Assembly: GCA_027039165.1 (NCBI GenBank)
Contig: JALWEZ010000116.1
Span: 1 to 12,240, forward strand
Origin: Candidatus Moraniibacteriota bacterium
Lineage (GTDB): Bacteria > Patescibacteriota > Minisyncoccia > Moranbacterales > GCA-2747515
DNA: 12,240 nucleotides
Reading direction: 5' to 3'
Below are positions 6,474-12,240 of this stretch, piece after piece. Numbering within the stretch: position 1 is the stretch's first letter; each line of letters opens with the position of its first letter. The notes below the pieces were generated by a model. The model saw only the letters and a list, made by a program, of their open reading frames with translations, was not told where the DNA came from and made no database searches. The translations under genes and the position numbers were made by a program.

Positions 6474-6484
6474 CATCTAGATAA

Positions 6485-6516
6485 AAAAACATCTGATTTT
6501 TCAGATGTTTTTGTTT
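6485..6516. terminator. Bidirectional rho-independent terminator
   Basis: CATCTGA (6490-6496) and TCAGATG (6501-6507) form a perfect 7-bp stem with a TTTT loop, flanked by A-run and T-run so that the pairing can extend to 12 bp. On + the trailing sequence TTTTTGTTTT ends the tRNA transcript. On minus the seven T after the stem end the beta-propeller transcript, whose stop codon is only a few bases away (6519-6521). Confidence 0.9.
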
Positions 6517-6518
6517 TA

Positions 6519-8150
6519 TTAACTTCTTAATTCACTTGGCTGAGATGATTGCTTTGGAGTGCCCCCAACGTACAATTGTTTATCTAACTCCAGCGTTTCC
6601 AAATTTATACGGAAAAAAGTTCCACTATCAGGAGAAAAAGCATAATAATATTTATTATCCGGACTAATTCTTGCAGTATGAGATTGCAATATTGTATCAT
6701 ATCTTGGATCATCTTTTGCAACTTCTATATTTTTTATAAACTCTTTTTTGTTTGTATCAATCACAGTAACAAATGTATCTCTGTGATTTATAATAATTGC
6801 AATATTGCGCTCAGGCACAAACACGATGTGTCCTGCACCTTTTCCTGTTTTTATGGTTTTTATAACCTTCATTTTAGTTTTGTCGATTATACTAAGAACT
6901 CCACCTCCAGCTGGTACATATATAAGATTTTGTTCTGCATGACTAACTCTAGCATGATGCACACCACCTAACACCTCTACAGTTTTTCCCAGAATTAATT
7001 TTCCTTCATTTGCAGTAATTCGCAAAATTCCACCGTTTATTTCAGTTCCTGTATCATTTCCCTCTAAAGTAGCAAAAAACTTATAAACTCCCTCAGATTG
7101 CCTTCTTACATCAAAGAATGTATGTACAGTGGTTGGTAACTCAATAGAATCAGTCTTTTTTACATCAAGCTCTCCAGATGATTTTTTTAAAACATGATAA
7201 AGTGAAATTTCCTTCCTCTGTCTATCAGAGAACATAAAATAATTAGGTGATATCCATTTAGCATGTCCTGTTGCATTTGAACCTCCGTAAGTTGCTTTTA
7301 CATGAGTAACTTTATTTATACCTCCCGTGCTCAAAACTTTATCTGTTTTTAAATCTATAAGCGCAAACATTGCCTTATCTTTACCACTTACAAGTTCTAA
7401 ATTCAGAAATTCATTTTTTGCACCAGTTCTAGGATGAAACGGCAAGGTTATTTTTTTACCAAGTTCAAAACCATTTTTTTGATTTCCTTCAATAACTTGT
7501 ATAAAATCACTACCTCTTGCCATTACATAAGATTTATCCCTATTTACATGATCCACACAATAAATATTTTGCCCATCAATTTTAAATTCCCCAATTTTTT
7601 CAAATGTTGATAATTTCATAATAACTACTCGATTAAGAGCTGGATCTCCATAAAACATATAATCCATCCTATCTGAAAAATTATTAATAAGATTTTTATC
7701 TATTATAATTGGTAAATCATCCTTTTTTCTATTATTTGAAATTCTACAATCAGAGACAACTTCTACATCATTTATGAAAAAAGATGCTTTACCTTTGTTA
7801 AATGTTAATTTATGTTCATTATATTCATCTGCAAACACTTCAATCTCATCTGAATTCTTTCTCCTAAGCGTTACCGAACTATAAGTATCGTCTGAATGCA
7901 AAATTGTCACACTCAAAAAACTATTATTGACCTTGTTTATATACAAACTATTTCCGCCTGCACATTTATAAAAAGTTAATCCATCTTCTTTTTTATTTTC
8001 GGGTTGCACTTGAATTTTTTGACTATTCTGAGAATTAGTATTTTGTTTTAATATCGATTGGCTAGCTCTTGTGAATAAATAAATAAGTACCAAACTACTA
8101 ACAATAGAAATCACAGCAATTACTCGCTTTAGCGCAAATACTTTATACAT
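6519..8150 (-). CDS. Exported beta-propeller protein with N-terminal MliC-like domain
   Basis: A 543-aa protein, not assignable to a named gene. An N-terminal signal anchor (about residues 9-26) and a polar linker (30-57) precede an MliC-like domain (about 58-136). This domain has a Cys at each end (C63, C135), which may form a disulfide, and the run of short strands seen in inhibitors of C-type lysozyme. The rest (about 160-530) is made of YVTN/cytochrome-d1-like propeller blades such as GVLSIIDKTKMKVIKTIKTG and TFVTVIDTNKKEFIKNIEV. Many blades open with a histidine motif: GHAKWIS (296), HHARVS (398), GHIVF (441), SHTARIS (491). No CxxCH heme site is present. I infer that it acts outside the membrane as a binding or enzymatic scaffold. 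The MliC resemblance is moderate because the usual SGARY core is not obvious. The start at 8150 is SD-less, about 22 nt below a clear promoter. It ends against the shared terminator. Confidence 0.85.
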   Translation of the reverse strand: MYKVFALKRVIAVISIVSSLVLIYLFTRASQSILKQNTNSQNSQKIQVQPENKKEDGLTFYKCAGGNSLYINKVNNSFLSVTILHSDDTYSSVTLRRKNSDEIEVFADEYNEHKLTFNKGKASFFINDVEVVSDCRISNNRKKDDLPIIIDKNLINNFSDRMDYMFYGDPALNRVVIMKLSTFEKIGEFKIDGQNIYCVDHVNRDKSYVMARGSDFIQVIEGNQKNGFELGKKITLPFHPRTGAKNEFLNLELVSGKDKAMFALIDLKTDKVLSTGGINKVTHVKATYGGSNATGHAKWISPNYFMFSDRQRKEISLYHVLKKSSGELDVKKTDSIELPTTVHTFFDVRRQSEGVYKFFATLEGNDTGTEINGGILRITANEGKLILGKTVEVLGGVHHARVSHAEQNLIYVPAGGGVLSIIDKTKMKVIKTIKTGKGAGHIVFVPERNIAIIINHRDTFVTVIDTNKKEFIKNIEVAKDDPRYDTILQSHTARISPDNKYYYAFSPDSGTFFRINLETLELDKQLYVGGTPKQSSQPSELRS

Positions 8151-8179
8151 TTTTTTATATTAATATTTATTTTAGTTAA

Positions 8180-8188
8180 ATTATACCA
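8180..8188 (-). promoter_or_regulatory. Extended -10 promoter for the beta-propeller gene
   Basis: On the minus strand, TGG-TATAAT (hexamer 8180-8185) is an ideal extended -10. The -35 region is poor (TTGAAA at 15 bp or TTTTGA at 17 bp). It lies next to and partly inside the last codons of apt (apt stop at 8195), so the propeller gene can be transcribed apart from the recA-ilvBN-apt operon. The predicted leader is about 22 nt and A/T-rich, without an SD. Confidence 0.65.
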
Positions 8189-8194
8189 TCACGA

Positions 8195-8737
8195 TTAAAT
8201 TTTCAAAACACTATATACCCTACCATCTAAATTATCACTGCCTTTTAAATCTTCAAGCTCTACAATGAAACAAGATTCTACACAAAAACCACAAGCTTTC
8301 TTTATTAGACTCTCAGCAGCTTTTGCTGAGCCTCCAGTAGCTATTAAATCATCAATCAGTAAAACTCTAGCGTTTTTTTTATTAAATGCATCTTTGTGAA
8401 TTTCTAACTCGTCATAACCATATTCTAAAGAATATTTTTGCCCAAAAGTCTCACTTGGTAATTTTCCTTTTTTTCTTATAGGCACAAATCCTACTTTCAA
8501 CCTATCAGCCAAAATTGCACCAAATATAAAACCACGAGCATCGATTCCTACAATATAATCTAAATCAAAAGTGTTGTATCTATTTTCTAAATGATCCAAA
8601 AGCGTACTAAAAGCTTCTGGATTACTAAGTAGTGTTGTTATATCTTTAAAGATTATACCTTTTTTGGGAAAATCATAAACATCTCTTATATTTTTAAGTA
8701 ACAAAGTCTCAAGTTTTTTTGATATTTTTGAATTCAT
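8195..8737 (-). CDS. apt: Adenine phosphoribosyltransferase
   Basis: A 180-aa enzyme of purine salvage: adenine + PRPP gives AMP + diphosphate, in the cytoplasm. The N-terminal part has the family segment [18 protein letters not shown] (about 17-34). [12 protein letters not shown] (62-73) is the conserved phosphate/adenine region, and [10 protein letters not shown] (85-94) follows. The PRPP-binding loop [14 protein letters not shown] is at 125-138. Length and domain order are normal for Apt. It is the last gene of the recA-ilvB-ilvN-apt run. Its ATG is 4 nt past the TGA of ilvN, so translational coupling is likely. No SD is seen apart from what the end of ilvN might offer. Confidence 0.95.
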   Translation of the reverse strand: MNSKISKKLETLLLKNIRDVYDFPKKGIIFKDITTLLSNPEAFSTLLDHLENRYNTFDLDYIVGIDARGFIFGAILADRLKVGFVPIRKKGKLPSETFGQKYSLEYGYDELEIHKDAFNKKNARVLLIDDLIATGGSAKAAESLIKKACGFCVESCFIVELEDLKGSDNLDGRVYSVLKI

Positions 8738-8741
8738 AAAA

Positions 8742-9218
8742 TCATTTTTTTATAGCAATTATACCGCTTGTAGTTAATTCTAAAATATCAGCTTTTTTTC
8801 TTATTAAGTCTACATTTTTAGACAACTCTTCTGGTTCTTTTATGATTCTACAAATAATCTCTTCTTCTGAAAGATTTACAATTTCTAAGTTTTTAATACT
8901 ATCTTTTAGATAATTTAAAATATTTTCATCATTTTTAATTTTAACAAAAGCAACTTCCGTTAAAATTGCAATTTCATCGTCAACACACACAACATTTACA
9001 ACTTCCACTATTTTATTTATCTGCTTTAATATTTGTGGTATTTTATCTTTTTCTAATGAATCTATCCTTACAGTAATTTTTCTTATATCAGTATCTTTAG
9101 TTATTGAAGTAGATATTTGATGAATATTGTACATTTTTCTACGAAACAGCATTGATATTCTTTCTATAACACCTTTTTTATCTTGAGCGTATATTAATAT
9201 TACATGATAGTCTTTCAT
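8742..9218 (-). CDS. ilvN: Acetolactate synthase, small (regulatory) subunit
   Basis: A 158-aa protein, close in length to E. coli IlvH (163). An N-terminal ACT domain (about 4-75: [20 protein letters not shown]...YNIHQIS) is followed by the ALS small-subunit C-terminal domain (about 85-156), ending with TSGIIAIKK in place of the usual RSG..GL. The subunit binds the catalytic large subunit, raises its activity and confers feedback inhibition by valine. In the valine-site loop the E. coli residues Asn11, Gly14 and Asn29 correspond to Asp13, Gly16 and Asn31, so one of three differs. The loop KKGV also departs from the common EAGV/ESGA. Valine control may be altered, which is an inference. It ends in TGA, follows ilvB by 9 nt and precedes apt by 4 nt. 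Confidence 0.92.
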   Translation of the reverse strand: MKDYHVILIYAQDKKGVIERISMLFRRKMYNIHQISTSITKDTDIRKITVRIDSLEKDKIPQILKQINKIVEVVNVVCVDDEIAILTEVAFVKIKNDENILNYLKDSIKNLEIVNLSEEEIICRIIKEPEELSKNVDLIRKKADILELTTSGIIAIKK

Positions 9219-9227
9219 ATTTATTTT

Positions 9228-10982
9228 TTAGATGTTTAACTTACTCTGTGCATCGTCATGATTTTTGAGCATTTGAGATAAAGTATTTCCTGGTGGAACC
9301 ATTGGATAAATTATTTCATCTGGTTCACAAATAAATTCCACAATTGTTCCTTTAGTTTCTTCTTTTGACCATTTTAGTGCAGTGATTATATCATCTACAG
9401 TTTCAACTTTTCTATAAGACAATCCATACGCCTTTGCAATAGATGAAAAATCAGGTGAAATCATATCAGTCTGAGCTCTTCTTCCTTCAAAAAACAAATC
9501 TTGCCATTGACGAACCATACCTAAATAAGAATTATTAAATAATAGTATGTTAATATTTAAATCTTCTTGTAAAACAGTACCTAATTCTTGAATATTCATC
9601 TGCACACCACCATCTCCTACAATCACCCAAACTTCTTCATCTGACCTTGCGAGTTTTACACCAATTCCAGCTGGAATTCCAAAACCCATAGTACCTAAAC
9701 CTCCAGAACTAAACCATGAATTAAATCTATTGAACTTATAAAATTTTGCGGTTTGCATTTGATGTTGTCCTACATCGGTTACTATATTATCTTTTCCTTC
9801 TGTAAAAACTGATAATTCATGTATTATTTTACTCATCAATAATCTAGAAGAGTCTCCAGTGCCTTTTTCAAAAATATGTTCATAAAAAGAATTACTTAAT
9901 TGTTTATTCTCTCGAATCTTCTGCAGAAATTTTCCTCTTTTACTTACGTCTATTTCAATTTTATCTAATTCACTATTTAAAACTCTAAGAGTCTCTTTTA
10001 AGTCAGCATTAATACCAATCGATGTTAAAACATTTTTATCTATCTCGGAAGGATCTATTTCGATATGAATAACTTTTGCATTTTTTGCATACTCAGAAAG
10101 TTTTCCAGTTACTCTGTCATCAAACCTCATACCAAGCGCAATAATCAAATCCGCTTCTTCGATAGCACTATTTGCCTCTATTTCTCCATGCATGCCCATC
10201 ATACCAAGACATAATTCATGATTCGAAGGAATTGCAGAAAGTCCGTGCATTGTAAGAGCACTCGGCGCTTTTATTTTTTCTATAAATTCTAATACCTCGT
10301 CACTAGAATTTGAAATTATAACTCCATGTCCAATCAATACTACAGGTTTTTTCGCTTCTTTGATTAATTTTATTGCATCTTTTATACATTGAGATTCAGA
10401 TGAAATATTTGGAATTGCTTTTAACCCAGGTAAATCTAGAGTTTTTGGTAAATCAATAATTTCTGTGGTTTCAAACTGTAAATTTTTTGGTAAATCAATA
10501 CAAACTGGACCTTGTCTACCATCGAGTGCAATACGCAATGATTTCGCCACTACATTTGAGATATCTTCTACTTTGTCTGGAAGTATTGCATATTTTGTAA
10601 TAGGATACATTATACCCAATACATCAGTTTCTTGAAAAGCATCACTCCCTACCACTTCTTGAGATACTTGACCAGAAACAACAAGCATTGGAACTGAATC
10701 CATAAGCGCGTCTGCAATAGGAGTGACTGTATTTGTAACGCCAGGACCTGAAGTTACCAAAAGTGGAGCGACTTTACCGCTTGCTCTAGCATAGCCTTGT
10801 GCAACAAAACCAGCGCCTTGCTCATGTCTGCATGTTATAAACTTTAAATCCTTAAATTTATCAAGTTTATCAAGAACTGGCATTATAGTACCTCCTGTAT
10901 ATCCAACTAGTAAATCAATATCTAAATCACAGAAAGATTTAAGTAAGACTTCAGCACCTGTAAGTTTTTTTTTATTTTTCAT
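9228..10982 (-). CDS. ilvB: Acetolactate synthase, large (catalytic) subunit
   Basis: A 584-aa ThDP enzyme that condenses two pyruvates to 2-acetolactate, or pyruvate with 2-ketobutyrate, as the first common step of Val/Leu/Ile synthesis. The N-terminal pyrimidine-binding domain carries the catalytic Glu54 (CRHEQGAGF). GQVSQEVVGSDAFQETD (104-120) holds the conserved oxygenase-like region. The FAD-type central domain has GMRFDDRVTGK (284-294). The C-terminal domain has the ThDP/Mg motif GDGG (456-459) with N483-N484, then MVRQW with Trp493. Ser107 stands where plant enzymes have the herbicide-site Pro197; some bacterial isozymes also have Ser there. The segment MVPPGN (561-566) is typical of the C-terminal loop. 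It follows recA by 21 nt and precedes ilvN by 9 nt. ilvC, ilvD and ilvE are not in the window. The start has no SD (AATAAATATG). Confidence 0.95.
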   Translation of the reverse strand: MKNKKKLTGAEVLLKSFCDLDIDLLVGYTGGTIMPVLDKLDKFKDLKFITCRHEQGAGFVAQGYARASGKVAPLLVTSGPGVTNTVTPIADALMDSVPMLVVSGQVSQEVVGSDAFQETDVLGIMYPITKYAILPDKVEDISNVVAKSLRIALDGRQGPVCIDLPKNLQFETTEIIDLPKTLDLPGLKAIPNISSESQCIKDAIKLIKEAKKPVVLIGHGVIISNSSDEVLEFIEKIKAPSALTMHGLSAIPSNHELCLGMMGMHGEIEANSAIEEADLIIALGMRFDDRVTGKLSEYAKNAKVIHIEIDPSEIDKNVLTSIGINADLKETLRVLNSELDKIEIDVSKRGKFLQKIRENKQLSNSFYEHIFEKGTGDSSRLLMSKIIHELSVFTEGKDNIVTDVGQHQMQTAKFYKFNRFNSWFSSGGLGTMGFGIPAGIGVKLARSDEEVWVIVGDGGVQMNIQELGTVLQEDLNINILLFNNSYLGMVRQWQDLFFEGRRAQTDMISPDFSSIAKAYGLSYRKVETVDDIITALKWSKEETKGTIVEFICEPDEIIYPMVPPGNTLSQMLKNHDDAQSKLNI

Positions 10983-11003
10983 ATTTATTGCGAATATTTC
11001 TTA

Positions 11004-12008
11004 TTATTCTTTTTCTCCTAAAATTTCTGCATGAACTTTTTGGGATATTTCATCTAATAAATTCTCATCATTTTTTAGTGTCTCTTTTGCTTTTTCCCTA
11101 CCCACACCAAGTTTTTTTTCTGCGTAGCTATAAGAATGTCCTTTTTTCGTTATTATGTCGTACTTTGTTGCTACTTCCAACACGTCTCCAGCTAAAGATA
11201 TCCCTTCATTGTACATTATATCAAATTCTGCAACTCTAAATGGTGGTGCTACCTTATTTTTTACAACCTTCACTTTCACTCTATTTCCTGTTATATCCTC
11301 TCCATTTTTTATTTGTGCAGCTTTTCTTACTTCAAGTCTCACAGAAGAATAAAATTTCAAAGCATTTCCCCCAGTTGTTGTTTCTGGATTTCCAAACATT
11401 ACTCCAATTTTCATTCTTATTTGATTAATAAAAATTACAGTAACATTTGATTTGGCTACTACCGAAGTTAATTTCCTAAGAGCTTGAGACATCAGTCTTG
11501 CTTGCTTTCCTACGTGATGATCACCCATATCCCCATCAATTTCTGACTGAGGAGTGAGTGCTGCAACAGAATCAACTACTATCACACTTACAGCTTCTGA
11601 ACGCACAAGAGTCTCCACAATATCAAGAGCTTGCTCCCCAGAGTCAGGTTGAGAAACCAATAATTCACTTATATCAACTCCAATTTTTTCTGCGTACATC
11701 GGGTCTAGTGCATGCTCCGCATCTACGAATGCTGCAACCCCTCCCTTTTTCTGTGCATTTGCAACTATATGTAGTGCAAGCGTGGTTTTTCCAGAAGATT
11801 CTGGACCATAAATCTCAATTATTCTACCACGTGGAATTCCTCCTATTCCCAATGCGATATCTAGAGACAAAGACCCAGTTGGTATAGAATCTAGATTAAC
11901 ATTTTTAACTTCACCTAATTTCATAAGCATTCCTTCCCCAAATCTTTCTTGAATCTCCTCTATTGCGTTATTTAACTTATTATTGCTTTTCTTCTCTTTT
12001 TTTACCAT
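11004..12008 (-). CDS. recA: Recombinase RecA
   Basis: A 334-aa RecA, slightly shorter than E. coli RecA (353), mainly at the C-terminal tail. It forms ATP-dependent filaments on single-stranded DNA for strand exchange and SOS signalling. Walker A is GPESSGKTT (68-76, Lys74). The catalytic Glu98 lies in DAEHALDP. Walker B is VIVVDS (142-147). Loop L1 reads [18 protein letters not shown] (158-175), with His164 and Lys168 where many bacteria have Ser/Thr and Leu. Loop L2 is [20 protein letters not shown] (201-220). The tail [21 protein letters not shown] keeps some acidity. It heads a probable operon with ilvB, ilvN and apt. The start at 12008 has an A/T-rich context without an SD and lies very close to the likely -10 boxes, so the leader would be near zero length. 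Confidence 0.98.
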   Translation of the reverse strand: MVKKEKKSNNKLNNAIEEIQERFGEGMLMKLGEVKNVNLDSIPTGSLSLDIALGIGGIPRGRIIEIYGPESSGKTTLALHIVANAQKKGGVAAFVDAEHALDPMYAEKIGVDISELLVSQPDSGEQALDIVETLVRSEAVSVIVVDSVAALTPQSEIDGDMGDHHVGKQARLMSQALRKLTSVVAKSNVTVIFINQIRMKIGVMFGNPETTTGGNALKFYSSVRLEVRKAAQIKNGEDITGNRVKVKVVKNKVAPPFRVAEFDIMYNEGISLAGDVLEVATKYDIITKKGHSYSYAEKKLGVGREKAKETLKNDENLLDEISQKVHAEILGEKE

Positions 12009-12016
12009 AAAAATTA

Positions 12017-12029
12017 ATTATAAAGTATA
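12017..12029 (-). promoter_or_regulatory. Candidate -10 boxes for recA
   Basis: On the minus strand, TATACT (12024-12029) and TATAAT (12017-12022) lie 9-21 nt before the recA ATG. The first would give a leader of about 9 nt and the second an almost leaderless mRNA. Neither has a consensus -35, but the place where one should be is covered by the dyad at 12045-12068, as would suit a regulated promoter. Confidence 0.45.
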
Positions 12030-12044
12030 GTTAATAAACCCTTA

Positions 12045-12068
12045 TTTATGTTATCATCCTAACATAAA
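12045..12068. promoter_or_regulatory. Perfect 9-bp dyad upstream of recA (operator candidate)
   Basis: TTTATGTTA-N6-TAACATAAA is a perfect inverted repeat of 24 bp. It covers the expected -35 position of the recA promoter. It does not resemble the LexA boxes of E. coli (CTG-N10-CAG) or Gram-positives (GAAC-N4-GTTC). The half-site TAACATAA/TTATGTTA also occurs in the dyad upstream of gyrA. A binding protein is inferred, not shown. Confidence 0.5.
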
Positions 12069-12094
12069 GCAATTAAAAAGTCTAATTCAAATTT

Positions 12095-12236
12095 CGTAAC
12101 TATTCACGTTAGTCTGAGAAAGTTCTAAAAATACCTTAACTAAAGCATTTTAAATTTATGAAAATATTTTATTTTTTTAGAAACCTTTTATTTAAAGTGT
12201 TTTTAAAAACGTACTAGAAAAATCTGAATAGTTACG
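12095..12236. repeat. Long-range 12-bp inverted repeat upstream of recA
   Basis: CGTAACTATTCA (12095-12106) and TGAATAGTTACG (12225-12236) are exact reverse complements, 118 nt apart. Beyond the ends, TTT pairs with AAA if one base bulges. Inside the span are a second, perfect 9-bp inverted repeat (TTCTAAAAA 12123-12131 with TTTTTAGAA 12174-12182) and the palindrome GTTTTTAAAAAC (12199-12210). No ORF of note is present. Together with 12009-12094 this makes a non-coding stretch of more than 230 nt reaching the window edge. It could be a small inverted-repeat element or a folded leader of a neighbour beyond the edge. Confidence 0.6.
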
Positions 12237-12240
12237 GAAA

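Noticed and set aside
6128-6492. Two minus-strand ORFs of 61 and 66 codons across the tRNA cluster
   Set aside because: They are antisense to four well-formed tRNAs. Their peptides (e.g. [14 protein letters not shown]) are the familiar translation artefact of tRNA genes.
8742-8744. UGA-reassigned genetic code
   Set aside because: ilvN ends in TGA at its expected C-terminus, and all genes read at full length under the standard bacterial code with Trp as TGG.
11558-11887. A 109-codon + strand ORF opposite recA, and several shorter ones near 10988-11428
   Set aside because: They lie wholly or mostly inside conserved recA or ilvB sequence on the other strand and have Leu/Gln/Phe-rich shadow-frame composition.
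12009-12120. A LexA (SOS) box upstream of recA
   Set aside because: I found neither the CTG-N10-CAG form nor the GAAC-N4-GTTC form. The dyad present has a different sequence.
1-12240. CRISPR array, insertion sequence, prophage or toxin-antitoxin genes
   Set aside because: No regularly spaced direct repeats, transposase or integrase motifs, or phage-like proteins are visible in any frame I read.

Overview
This is an AT-rich bacterial window (roughly 70% A+T by eye) that looks like part of a small-genome Candidate Phyla Radiation (Patescibacteria, probably Parcubacteria-like) chromosome. The grounds are the compact layout, A/T-rich start contexts mostly lacking Shine-Dalgarno sequences, a two-LysM/M23 peptidase with the C-terminus HFEVRGAKNPF (which I associate with that group), and a metallo-beta-lactamase-fold protein without its metal ligands. 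TGA is used as a stop (ilvN), so the UGA-reassigned codes of Gracilibacteria/Absconditabacteria are not indicated. The lineage call is inference.

Layout, left to right: (1) the 3' part of an unrecognised protein on the + strand, open to the window edge, whose stop overlaps the stop of the next gene. (2) A minus-strand block of cell-envelope and DNA-topology genes: in transcription order a degenerate MBL-fold protein, a 76-residue single-pass membrane protein, gyrA, and a membrane-anchored LysM-LysM-M23 endopeptidase. (3) A + strand tRNA cluster Val(TAC)-Phe(GAA)-Ile2(CAT)-Gly(GCC), with a near-consensus promoter, an unexplained 60-nt hairpin after the first tRNA, and a terminator shared with the convergent gene. 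(4) A minus-strand gene for an exported beta-propeller protein with an MliC-like N-terminal domain and its own extended -10 promoter. (5) A minus-strand operon recA-ilvB-ilvN-apt with gaps of 21, 9 and 4 nt. (6) A 232-nt non-coding region upstream of recA that holds a perfect 9-bp dyad, a nested 9-bp inverted repeat, a 12-bp palindrome and a 12-bp inverted repeat 118 nt apart.

Most of the genes are housekeeping: DNA recombination and supercoiling, purine salvage, the first step of branched-chain amino acid synthesis, tRNA supply and peptidoglycan remodelling. The less ordinary parts are the MBL pseudoenzyme, the MliC-like/propeller fusion with about one histidine per blade, the joining of recA with acetolactate synthase, the dyads upstream of recA and gyrA that share a half-site, the structured spacer in the tRNA operon, and the CA dinucleotide (not CCA) that follows every tRNA discriminator base. 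I do not see a CRISPR array, transposase, prophage or toxin-antitoxin pair.
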